From an uncultured Erysipelotrichaceae bacterium (GTDB lineage: Bacteria; Bacillota_I; Bacilli_A; Erysipelotrichales; Erysipelotrichaceae): a DNA stretch of 7,127 nucleotides. A program made the position numbers and the translations under genes. Positions 1 through 6,063 of the stretch are shown piece after piece; positions within the stretch are counted from its first letter, which is position 1, and every line of letters starts with the position of its first letter. The DNA lies in the NCBI GenBank assembly GCA_902795525.1, contig CADBLN010000171.1, positions 1 through 7,127 on the forward strand. The letters run 5' to 3'. The notes beneath the pieces were generated by a model. The model saw only the letters and a program-made list of their open reading frames with translations. It was not told the DNA's origin and searched no databases.

Positions 1-490
1 TTAAGGTCTGATTATGAATGGATTGCAAGCCTAGCTCAATCCAAAGATCTTTCTTTTGAGATATTTCAGCTAAGTATTCTAAAATGTCATCTTCCAAACA
101 ATCACTTCTAGTCGCAATAACCAGACCTTCTATCTCACTATTTTCGATAAAGGGTGTATACAATTCTTTGATATGTTCAACAGTTCCATAAGTGTTGGAA
201 TAAGATTGAAAATAGGCAAGGGGTCTTCCTTCGGGCCATTTTGCCTTGAATATCTTTATTCTTTCATTATATTGTCTAATCAAGTCATCTTGAGAACGAT
301 TAGGAAAAGATGAACTGCCCCCACCACAAAAAACACAACCTCCATAAGATACTTTGCCATCTCTATTTGGACAAGTAAAATCCGCATCTAGTGGAACCTT
401 AAAAAGGCGATGCCCATAATTCTTTTTAGTATAATAATTCCAAGTTTGATAACGTTTATTATCTTCGGAATGAGGATATGGATTTTTCAT
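1..490 (-). CDS. Radical SAM protein, YhcC/YtqA (TIGR01212-like) family, 3' end missing
   Basis: The gene reads from an ATG at 490 down to the left edge with no stop, giving 163 N-terminal residues; the family is usually about 300 residues, so roughly half is outside the window. The start MKNPYPHSEDNKRYQTWNYY and the segment KVPLDADFTCPNRDG are typical of the YhcC/YtqA family. Cys40, Cys52 and Cys55 (C-X11-C-X2-C, in TCPNRDG and GGCVFCGGG) would hold the 4Fe-4S cluster that cleaves S-adenosylmethionine. Later blocks such as AYFQSYSNTYGTVEHIKELY, GLVIATRSDCL and WIELGLQSIHNQTL also fit. The substrate of this family is not firmly known to me. There is no Shine-Dalgarno sequence before the ATG. 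A TG-T-GATAAA extended -10-like element lies at 499-507, only 8 nt upstream, so a leaderless mRNA is possible. The gene is divergent from leuS and shares its short promoter region. Confidence 0.9.
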   Translation of the reverse strand, partial: MKNPYPHSEDNKRYQTWNYYTKKNYGHRLFKVPLDADFTCPNRDGKVSYGGCVFCGGGSSSFPNRSQDDLIRQYNERIKIFKAKWPEGRPLAYFQSYSNTYGTVEHIKELYTPFIENSEIEGLVIATRSDCLEDDILEYLAEISQKKDLWIELGLQSIHNQTL

Positions 491-510
491 ATTTTAATTT
501 TATCACAACA

Positions 511-539
511 TTGACTTTAAACAGTGTATCAAGTAAGAT
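511..539 (+). promoter_or_regulatory. Sigma-A-type promoter of leuS
   Basis: TTGACT (511-516), a spacer of exactly 17 nt and TAAGAT (534-539) make a near-consensus vegetative promoter. Transcription should start near 546, just before the T-box stem I. The divergent radical SAM gene starts at 490, so the two promoters are nearly back to back. Confidence 0.8.
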
Positions 540-555
540 ATTCACATAGTGAAGA
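539..555 (+). repeat. 17-nt repeat copy 1 with TTCAC-ATA-GTGAA palindrome
   Basis: TATTCACATAGTGAAGA occurs here and again, exactly and in the same orientation, at 5209-5225. Its core (541-553) is a 5-bp inverted repeat around ATA. This copy begins at the last base of the leuS -10 box and covers the expected transcription start, a position suited to a repressor site. Its function is unknown; part of it may simply be the first bases of the T-box transcript. Confidence 0.55.
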
Positions 556-741
556 ACGGAATAGTAAGTAAAGCAATGCTTGATAGAAAGTCAGTGGCTG
601 ATGGAAACTGATACATTGTTAACTGAACTCACCCGGGAGCTAACGTAGAAGCTGCGTTAAAGCTGATTTGAGTGCATGTAGAAATACATGAACTAAGGTG
701 GTACCGCGCTAAAGGCGTCCTTAGGAGCGCCTTTTATTTTT
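546..741 (+). promoter_or_regulatory. Leucine-specific T-box riboswitch (leuS leader)
   Basis: The leader senses uncharged tRNA-Leu and lets transcription pass into leuS when charging falls. Stem I is visible: AGCAATG (572-578) pairs with CATTGTT (614-620), and TCAGT (591-595) pairs with ACTGA (607-611) to close the apical part, which carries GGCTGATGG. The specifier loop has AGTA on its 5' side (563-566) and GAACTCAC on its 3' side (625-632), so the specifier codon is CTC (628-630), a leucine codon. The T-box sequence AAGGTGGTACCGCG is at 695-708; its TGGT (699-702) complements the ACCA end expected for tRNA-Leu with discriminator A. CTAAGG (693-698) pairs with CCTTAG (719-724) as antiterminator, in competition with the terminator at 711-741. 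The 5' end is inferred from the promoter. Confidence 0.95.
711..741 (+). terminator. T-box attenuator terminator
   Basis: AAAGGCG (711-717) pairs with CGCCTTT (728-734). An inner TCC/GGA pair closes a TTA loop, and the stem is followed by TTTTATTTTT. The CCTTAG needed by the antiterminator lies inside this hairpin, so the two folds exclude each other. Confidence 0.92.
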
Positions 742-761
742 GTTTCAAGGAGGGAATTTCT

Positions 762-3164
762 ATGAGTTACAATCATGAGGTCAATGAAAAGAAATGGCAG
801 AAGTATTGGTTAGATAACGAGACATTTAAAACAGATGTTTGGGATTTTAGTAAGCCTAAATACTATGTTTTAGACATGTTTCCATATCCATCTGGTGCAG
901 GACTTCATGTAGGGCATCCTGAAGGTTACACAGCTACAGATATCGTTTCTCGTAAAAAGAGAATGGATGGTTATAATGTTTTGCATCCTATGGGGTTTGA
1001 CTCTTTTGGCTTACCTGCTGAGCAATATGCTATTTCAACTGGTAATCACCCTGATTCTTTTACAAATAAGAACATTGAGATATTTAAGGATCAATTAATG
1101 AATATAGGTTTCTCTTATGATTGGGATAGGGAAGTTTCAACTTGTGATCCATCATTTTACAAGTGGACTCAATACATCTTTAAACTTTTGTTTGATGATG
1201 GTTTGGCCAAATGTGTAGATATGCCAGTTAACTGGTGTGAAGAGTTGGGTACAGTTCTTGCGAATGATGAGGTCATAGATGGGAAAAGTGAAAGAGGAGG
1301 CTATCCTGTTGTCAGAAAAAACATGAAACAATGGGTAATTGATATTGTTAAATATGCTGATAGATTGCTTGAAGGATTGGACGATATTGATTGGCCAGAA
1401 AGTACCAAAGAAATGCAAAGAAACTGGATTGGTAAATCAATTGGTGCTCATGTTAATTTTAAAGTTGCAGGTTATGACGATTATTTTACTGTCTTCACAA
1501 CACGTTGTGACACCTTGTTTGGGGCAACTTATTGTGTTTTAGCTCCAGAACATCGCTTAGTTGAAAAGATTACTACAGCTGATAAGAAAGCTGAAGTTGA
1601 AGCATATGTTAAACAATGTGCTACTAAATCTGATTTGGAAAGAACGGAGTTAAATAAGGATAAGACTGGTGTGTTTACCGGTGCTTATGCTATTAATCCT
1701 GTTAATGGTAAGGAAATACCTATTTGGATTAGTGATTATGTTCTAGCAACATATGGTACTGGAGCCATCATGGCTGTACCTGCTCATGATACCAGAGACT
1801 ATGAGTTTGCCAAGAAGTTTGGCATTGATATTATCCAGGTATTAGATGGTGGTGATATTTCTAAGGAGGCATGGACTGAAGATGGTATTCACATCAATAG
1901 TGGGTTCATAGATGGCATGAACAAAGAAGATGCGATTAACACTATGATTGAATGGTTAAAAGAACATGGTTGTGGTGAACAAAAGGTTAATTATAGAATC
2001 CGTGAATGGATATTCGCAAGGCAAAGATACTGGGGTGAGCCTATTCCAGTAGTTCACTTAGAAGATGAAAATATGATTTCTTTGCCACTAGAACAACTGC
2101 CATTAATTCTTCCAGAGTTAGATGACTACAAGCCATCAGCATCAGGAGCGTCACCACTTGAAAAGGCTACTGATTGGGTAAATGTTGAAATTGACGGTCA
2201 TAAAGGAAAAAGGGAAACAAGCACAATGCCTGGAAGTGCAGGCAGCAGCTGGTATTTCCTAAGATATATTGACCCTCACAACGATAAGGCTATTGCGGAT
2301 CCTGAACTACTAAAGCATTGGTTGCCTGTAGATTTATATGTTGGGGGACCAGAGCATGCGGTAGGGCACTTGTTATATAGCCGTATGTGGAATAACTATT
2401 TATATGATAAGGGCATAGTTCCTGTTAAAGAACCATTTCATAAACTAGTTCACCAAGGCATGATCTTAGGAGCCAATGGAATTAAGATGGGAAAACGTTA
2501 CCCTGAATACATTGTTGATCCAAATGTGATAGTTAAGATGTATGGTGCCGATACTTTGAGACTCTATGAGATGTTCATGGGACCTCTTGAGGCTAGTAAA
2601 CCATGGAGTGAACAAGGTGTTGAAGGTGCTAGAAGATGGATTGAAAGAGTATGGCGCTTATTGATGGAAACTGAAGATAAGGTTACAGATGAACCAACAC
2701 CAAATCTAGATTACATTTATAACTTCACAGTTAAGAAGGTAACAGAAGATATTGATACTTTGAATTTCAATACTGCAATATCACAAATGATGATTTTCAT
2801 TAATGAGTGTTATAAAGAAGAAAAGATCAACAAAGAGATGGTTATCAACTTCATTAAGTTGTTAAGCCCTATTGCTCCTCATATTTGTGAAGAGATGTAT
2901 CAACACTACACTGGCGCAAAGACAATTGCTTATGAACCTTGGCCAACATATGATGAAAGTAAACTAGTGTTGAATACTGTTGATGTAGTTGTTCAAGTTA
3001 ATGGTAAGCTAAGAGGCAAGGTTAGTGTTCCAGTTGATGCGGATGATGCAGTTGTACAGGAAAAGGCTTTTGAGATTGATACTGTCAAAGCTCAAATAGA
3101 AGGTAAAACAATTAGAAAGGTTATTGTTATTAAAAACAAACTTATCAACATTGTCGCAAACTAA
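762..3164 (+). CDS. leuS: Leucyl-tRNA synthetase (LeuRS)
   Basis: LeuRS charges tRNA-Leu with leucine in the cytoplasm. The start is the ATG at 762, preceded by AAGGAGG (747-753) at 8 nt; an upstream in-frame ATG at 672 lies inside the T-box and is rejected. The product is 800 residues, normal for bacterial LeuRS. The HIGH motif is HVGH (49-52) in PYPSGAGLHVGHPEGY. The CP1 editing domain shows FTTRCDT (245-251; the usual proline is Cys249) and GTGAIMAVPAHDTRD (332-346), whose aspartate that anchors the misacylated amino acid is kept, so editing is probably active. SSWYFLRY is at 495-502. The KMSKS loop reads KMGKR (575-579) instead of KMSKS; the second lysine, Lys578, is retained. VQVNGKLRGKV (744-754) marks the C-terminal tRNA-binding domain. 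The gene is monocistronic, controlled by the T-box and ended by the palindrome at 3163. Confidence 0.98.
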   Translation: MSYNHEVNEKKWQKYWLDNETFKTDVWDFSKPKYYVLDMFPYPSGAGLHVGHPEGYTATDIVSRKKRMDGYNVLHPMGFDSFGLPAEQYAISTGNHPDSFTNKNIEIFKDQLMNIGFSYDWDREVSTCDPSFYKWTQYIFKLLFDDGLAKCVDMPVNWCEELGTVLANDEVIDGKSERGGYPVVRKNMKQWVIDIVKYADRLLEGLDDIDWPESTKEMQRNWIGKSIGAHVNFKVAGYDDYFTVFTTRCDTLFGATYCVLAPEHRLVEKITTADKKAEVEAYVKQCATKSDLERTELNKDKTGVFTGAYAINPVNGKEIPIWISDYVLATYGTGAIMAVPAHDTRDYEFAKKFGIDIIQVLDGGDISKEAWTEDGIHINSGFIDGMNKEDAINTMIEWLKEHGCGEQKVNYRIREWIFARQRYWGEPIPVVHLEDENMISLPLEQLPLILPELDDYKPSASGASPLEKATDWVNVEIDGHKGKRETSTMPGSAGSSWYFLRYIDPHNDKAIADPELLKHWLPVDLYVGGPEHAVGHLLYSRMWNNYLYDKGIVPVKEPFHKLVHQGMILGANGIKMGKRYPEYIVDPNVIVKMYGADTLRLYEMFMGPLEASKPWSEQGVEGARRWIERVWRLLMETEDKVTDEPTPNLDYIYNFTVKKVTEDIDTLNFNTAISQMMIFINECYKEEKINKEMVINFIKLLSPIAPHICEEMYQHYTGAKTIAYEPWPTYDESKLVLNTVDVVVQVNGKLRGKVSVPVDADDAVVQEKAFEIDTVKAQIEGKTIRKVIVIKNKLINIVAN

Positions 3165-3189
3165 AGGTAGTGATTAATCACTACCTTTT
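3163..3189. terminator. Bidirectional terminator between convergent leuS and rsuA-like gene
   Basis: The arms AAAGGTAGTGATT (3163-3175) and AATCACTACCTTT (3176-3188) form a perfect 26-bp palindrome. On the plus strand it runs into TTTT and a T-rich stretch; on the minus strand it ends in a shorter CCTTTAGTTT. Both stop codons lie in or at the edge of the arms (leuS TAA 3162-3164, rsuA-like TAA 3176-3174). The last codons of the rsuA-like gene (KGSD) therefore form one arm. Termination should be better for leuS than for the opposite strand. Confidence 0.85.
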
Positions 3190-3857
3190 AACATATTTAT
3201 TTCTTCTTCACTTAAGCTTCTATATTCACCAACTGCCAAATCATTTAATTTCAATGGTCCAAAGCTTGTCCTTTTTAAATAAGTGACTTCACAACCTATG
3301 TATTTGAACATTCTTTTGACTTGATGAAACTTGCCTTCGCTTATTGTGAGATAGCCACTGTTGCTTGAAACGATTTCTAGTTTTGCAGGTTTGCTGATAA
3401 AATCCTCAAATTCAATTGATTTGGAGAAAGTTTCAATAGCCGAAGCAGGAATGTTTTTGTCTGTTTCAACATAGTAGGTTTTGTTTACATGACTTTTTGG
3501 AGCTAATAGTTTATGTGCTAGTTGGCCATCATTTGTTAGTAAAAGCAATCCTTCAGTATCTTTATCTAACCTCCCAACAGGCATGACATCTTTACGATGG
3601 GTCTTGATTAGTTGCAATACATTAGGACTATAATCAATTGTGCACAGATAGCCAGATGGTTTGTTTAAAATATAATATTCAAATTGCGAGTAATGAACTT
3701 CAATGTCATCAACCACCACAATAGTATCAATATCAACACTGTAATTAGGCTTTTGAACAACCTCTCCATTTATACTGACTCTTCCATCATGAATGAGCTT
3801 TTTTATTTCTGATCTAGTGCCAATGGACATATCGGCTAAAAATTTATCAATTCTCAT
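3174..3857 (-). CDS. rsuA: 16S rRNA pseudouridine synthase, RsuA family
   Basis: The 227-residue product fits the RsuA subfamily, which in characterised members makes pseudouridine 516 in 16S rRNA. An N-terminal S4 RNA-binding domain (about 1-58) starts MRIDKFLADMSIGTRSE. The catalytic domain carries NKPSGYLC (65-72), then VGRLDKDTEGLLLLTNDG (94-111) with Asp98 as the catalytic aspartate, and EGKFHQVKRMF (174-184). I choose the ATG at 3857: it gives the usual family N-terminus, has GGAG just upstream, and overlaps the TGA stop of the methyltransferase gene as ATGA. An in-frame ATG at 3869 would add only four residues (MESF). The overlap suggests translational coupling. RluB/RluF-type 23S rRNA targets are less likely, because those enzymes usually carry longer C-termini, but the target position is inferred. 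Confidence 0.92.
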   Translation of the reverse strand: MRIDKFLADMSIGTRSEIKKLIHDGRVSINGEVVQKPNYSVDIDTIVVVDDIEVHYSQFEYYILNKPSGYLCTIDYSPNVLQLIKTHRKDVMPVGRLDKDTEGLLLLTNDGQLAHKLLAPKSHVNKTYYVETDKNIPASAIETFSKSIEFEDFISKPAKLEIVSSNSGYLTISEGKFHQVKRMFKYIGCEVTYLKRTSFGPLKLNDLAVGEYRSLSEEEINMLKGSD

Positions 3858-5179
3858 AAAACTCTCCATCCAGAATCTATTTTATTCTTTAACTTGTGAT
3901 TGTTTGCTTTTCCAAAACCTAATGGATAACTATCAACACATACTAAAACCCATCCTGAGTAATCTTGTTCAATTGATATAGTTTCTCCCTTTAAGTATTT
4001 TTGTACATTTATATCATCAACGGATAAATTGATTACTTGAGTAAACTCATTTGGTCTTAAAGCCATTGCTAGAGCCTGGGATGGTTCAAAGACATCTTTT
4101 TTAATTGTGCCCAGCAACAAACCAGATCTTAAAGTTCTGATTGATGCATTATCAAAGTCATGGTTTGGTAATAGGTGAATGCCATCATTAATTCTTTCTA
4201 TATGGTAATTATCAACATTTATGTTGCATAGCTTTAAGAAATCACTGAGCGAGTTATTTTGGTAACTTGAAAAATTGCTTGTTTTGTTTGTTGATGCTTT
4301 TCCATCTTTCTTCATCAAAGCAACAAAGTGACCTTCACCTTCCAACTTGAAAGGGTAAAGTCTGGCACATTCTTCAAGACCTATTCCTTTCTCAAAGAAT
4401 GGATAATCCTTGTGAATATTCATCAGTTTCATTTCAGGATGTTTATCCAAACAATGTTTGACAATCTCTTCATTTTCGCAAGTATTAAAGGTACAAGTTG
4501 AATAGAGGAGATAACCTCCATCCTTCAGCATCTCAACACAATTATCTAGGATTTCTTTTTGGATTGGTGGATAATAATCGTTTCCTTTTTCTAACCAAGA
4601 ATTGATCAAAGATGGGTCTTTTCTAAACATGCCTTCACCACTACAAGGCGCATCCACAAGTATCTTGTCAAAGAAACAAGGATACTTATCTTTAAGTTTC
4701 TTAGTGTCTTCAGAAATCACATAACAATTTCTAAGACCAAATCTTTCAATGTTTTTCAATGTCGCGTTTTGTCTTGAGGCACTGATATCATTTGAAACTA
4801 GTATACCTGTACCATTTAGCTTATTAGCAAGTTTGGTAGCTTTACCTCCTGGAGCACTACAGGCATCTAAAACAAAATCGCCTTCTTCAATTGGTAATAT
4901 TTCAGCAGGAGCCATAGCACTTGGCTCTTGAATATAATACAATCCAGCATAGTAATATGGATGCTTACCTACATGTTTGTCACAATAAAAACCATCTTTA
5001 CACCAAGGCACTTGTCTGAGTTTGAAAGGCGAAATGGCCTGAAAGTTTTCAATTGAAATCTTTGAAGTATTAGCCCTCAAACCAAAAAAAGAAGGATTGT
5101 TAAAACAATCCAAATATGCATTGTAATCATCTTTAAAAATAGTTTTTATTTGTCCAAGGTATTCTTCAGGTAATCTCAT
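3854..5179 (-). CDS. rsmF: 16S rRNA m5C methyltransferase, RsmF/YebU-like
   Basis: The 441-residue product is an RsmB/RsmF-type RNA cytosine-C5 methyltransferase. The SAM-binding motif is LDACSAPGGKATKLA (104-118). Motif IV is DAPCSGEGMFRK (176-187), with Cys179 for product release. Motif VI is STCTFNTCENEE (227-238), with the catalytic Cys229. RLYPFKLEGEGHF (273-285) ends the catalytic domain. The C-terminal part (about 310-441) resembles the RsmF extension, with an RNA-binding PUA-like end around DSYPLGFGKANNHKLKN (416-432). E. coli RsmF modifies C1407 of 16S rRNA; the exact target here is inferred. There is no Shine-Dalgarno sequence. A TG-T-TATAAT extended -10 box ends 6 nt before the ATG at 5179, so the mRNA probably begins at the start codon. 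It is the first gene of a two-gene unit with the rsuA-like gene. Confidence 0.92.
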   Translation of the reverse strand: MRLPEEYLGQIKTIFKDDYNAYLDCFNNPSFFGLRANTSKISIENFQAISPFKLRQVPWCKDGFYCDKHVGKHPYYYAGLYYIQEPSAMAPAEILPIEEGDFVLDACSAPGGKATKLANKLNGTGILVSNDISASRQNATLKNIERFGLRNCYVISEDTKKLKDKYPCFFDKILVDAPCSGEGMFRKDPSLINSWLEKGNDYYPPIQKEILDNCVEMLKDGGYLLYSTCTFNTCENEEIVKHCLDKHPEMKLMNIHKDYPFFEKGIGLEECARLYPFKLEGEGHFVALMKKDGKASTNKTSNFSSYQNNSLSDFLKLCNINVDNYHIERINDGIHLLPNHDFDNASIRTLRSGLLLGTIKKDVFEPSQALAMALRPNEFTQVINLSVDDINVQKYLKGETISIEQDYSGWVLVCVDSYPLGFGKANNHKLKNKIDSGWRVL

Positions 5180-5185
5180 GTTTGA

Positions 5186-5214
5186 ATTATAACATGATTC
5201 TTAATTAGTATTCA
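5186..5214 (-). promoter_or_regulatory. Extended -10 promoter giving a leaderless rsmF-like mRNA
   Basis: Reading on the minus strand, TGT-TATAAT lies at 5194-5186, a perfect hexamer with the TGn extension. With a 17-nt spacer the -35 position is 5214-5209 (TGAATA), a poor match that the extended -10 could make up for. The expected start, about 7 nt after the hexamer, is A5179, the first base of the ATG. The -35 position overlaps the second TTCACATAGTGAA palindrome. Confidence 0.65.
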
Positions 5215-5225
5215 CATAGTGAAGA
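5209..5225 (+). repeat. 17-nt repeat copy 2 with TTCAC-ATA-GTGAA palindrome
   Basis: This is an exact copy of 539-555. It lies between the lipoprotein stop (5229) and the rsmF-like promoter; its palindromic core (5211-5223) covers the -35 position of that promoter. It could be an operator or, read on the minus strand, a weak hairpin after the lipoprotein gene. It lacks a T-run, so a terminator role is less convincing. Confidence 0.55.
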
Positions 5226-5228
5226 CTT

Positions 5229-5621
5229 TTACTGCTCGAAGATTAAGTAGAGACGATTGGTATCTAATGGAAAGACTACACTAATTATAGATGATTCTTT
5301 CATATAGACGTAGACAATCGGATAACCTTTTAGATTAGCATCAAAAACCATTCCTTTAGCATCTTCTTCAGAGAGTGTTATAGTGGATTCTTCGTCAATT
5401 ATAAGTCCTTCGTAGATTTTTGCAAGCTTAATGGTAGCTTTATCTCCTTTTATCTCAATGGATCCTGAAAATCCTAGTTTAGAAGGGGCGACTGCTTGAT
5501 CTTTATCAGAAGCAGCTATCCCAACAAGTTTGTATTCACCATCAATACCAAAACCTTTTTTTGTCGGTTTACATCCTACCAAAAAACAAATAAGCAATAG
5601 ACAGAGAGTTATCTTTTTCAT
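5229..5621 (-). CDS. Small hypothetical lipoprotein
   Basis: The 130-residue product begins with a lipoprotein signal peptide: MKK, a hydrophobic stretch (4-15) and lipobox LVGC, with Cys17 as the lipid-modified residue. The mature part (about 114 residues) would be anchored outside the membrane. It starts with IDGEYKLVGIAAS, has alternating short strands with GFSGSIEIKGDKATIKLAKI, and ends in SVVFPLDTNRLYLIFEQ. This resembles small beta-rich, lipocalin-like lipoproteins in general character, but I do not recognise a named family and assign no function. The start lies 6 nt after the stop of the membrane-protein gene, so the two are probably co-transcribed. No good Shine-Dalgarno sequence precedes the ATG; TATAAT sits 5 nt upstream on the same strand but has no convincing -35 partner. 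Confidence 0.8.
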   Translation of the reverse strand: MKKITLCLLLICFLVGCKPTKKGFGIDGEYKLVGIAASDKDQAVAPSKLGFSGSIEIKGDKATIKLAKIYEGLIIDEESTITLSEEDAKGMVFDANLKGYPIVYVYMKESSIISVVFPLDTNRLYLIFEQ

Positions 5622-5627
5622 AATCTA

Positions 5628-5954
5628 TTATAAATCCGTATTCCTTGTGTTATTTTTTAATCCACTAACAATGTTCTCAATGTCTTCTTTTGTAATTTGA
5701 TTCTGGCCCATTTCACCATTTAAATAATACTCTTTAGTGGTTATCTTATCAAAAATCCATAGCAGAGTTCCTGTAATAAGTGTACCCATTGATACTACAA
5801 AATAAGCAGTTGCTCTGCCGGCATTAATTATTAAGTTATAGGCATCACCACCAACATAATAATTTATGTCGTAATCATAAAAAGCAACTTTAGCCAAGGC
5901 AAATATAAAGAAGAAGAATGAGACAATAAAACAAGTTCTGTATAGTTTTTTCAT
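5628..5954 (-). CDS. Small two-helix membrane protein, function unknown
   Basis: The 108-residue product has two hydrophobic segments, about 7-25 (TCFIVSFFFFIFALAKVAF) and 47-68 (RATAYFVVSMGTLITGTLLW), joined by a loop with YYVGGDAYNLIINAG. A polar C-terminal tail of about 38 residues carries a short predicted helix (ITKEDIENIVSGLK). I recall the VGGDAYN motif from small uncharacterised Firmicute membrane proteins but know no function. The start at 5954 has a strong AAGGAGGT site (5967-5960) with 5-nt spacing. The gene leads the lipoprotein gene and diverges from the Xre regulator, with two operator-like palindromes between them, so control by that regulator is a reasonable inference. Confidence 0.82.
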   Translation of the reverse strand: MKKLYRTCFIVSFFFFIFALAKVAFYDYDINYYVGGDAYNLIINAGRATAYFVVSMGTLITGTLLWIFDKITTKEYYLNGEMGQNQITKEDIENIVSGLKNNTRNTDL

Positions 5955-5971
5955 TTAAGACCTCCTTAACG

Positions 5972-5977
5972 ATTATA
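5972..5977 (-). promoter_or_regulatory. -10 box of the membrane protein-lipoprotein unit
   Basis: A perfect TATAAT reads on the minus strand at 5977-5972. The -35 position (about 6000-5995, CGGATA) is poor and lies inside the first palindrome. A start 6-8 nt downstream would fall in the AAGGAGGT site, giving a leader of only about 12 nt. Confidence 0.55.
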
Positions 5978-5986
5978 TGTTAAGTA

Positions 5987-6003
5987 TAGCGGAATATCCG
6001 CTA
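5987..6003. promoter_or_regulatory. Operator-like palindrome 1 in the Xre divergent region
   Basis: TAGCGGA-ATA-TCCGCTA is a perfect 17-bp inverted repeat. It covers the -35 position of the minus-strand membrane-protein promoter. Its centre is 25 bp from the centre of palindrome 2, and its G+C-rich arms stand out in AT-rich surroundings. Binding by the adjacent Xre protein is inferred. Confidence 0.7.
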
Positions 6004-6011
6004 AAACTCAA

Positions 6012-6028
6012 TAGCGCATTCTCCGCTA
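6012..6028. promoter_or_regulatory. Operator-like palindrome 2 in the Xre divergent region
   Basis: TAGCGCATTCTCCGCTA keeps both outer arms of palindrome 1 (14 of 17 positions identical) but has three changes in the middle. It lies just upstream of a TACAAT (6032-6037), the likeliest -10 of the Xre gene, so occupancy would block that promoter. It is probably the weaker of the two sites. Confidence 0.62.
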
Positions 6029-6063
6029 ATATACAATCTAGATGTATTCTTGCAGGTGTATTT

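Noticed and set aside
672..761. Extended N-terminus of LeuS from the ATG at 672
   Set aside because: These 30 codons run through the T-box antiterminator and terminator; the ATG at 762 has a strong AAGGAGG site and gives the family N-terminus.
1152..1542. Short open frames inside leuS on both strands
   Set aside because: They are shadows of the LeuRS reading frame, with no binding sites or recognisable protein features.
5209..5225. Intrinsic terminator for the lipoprotein gene
   Set aside because: The TTCAC/GTGAA hairpin is short and is not followed by a T-run on the minus strand; the exact repeat at leuS suggests another role.
5977..6063. Extended N-terminus of the Xre protein from the ATG at 5977
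   Set aside because: It would translate both palindromes and the promoter; the ATG at 6064 has a binding site and the standard HTH start.
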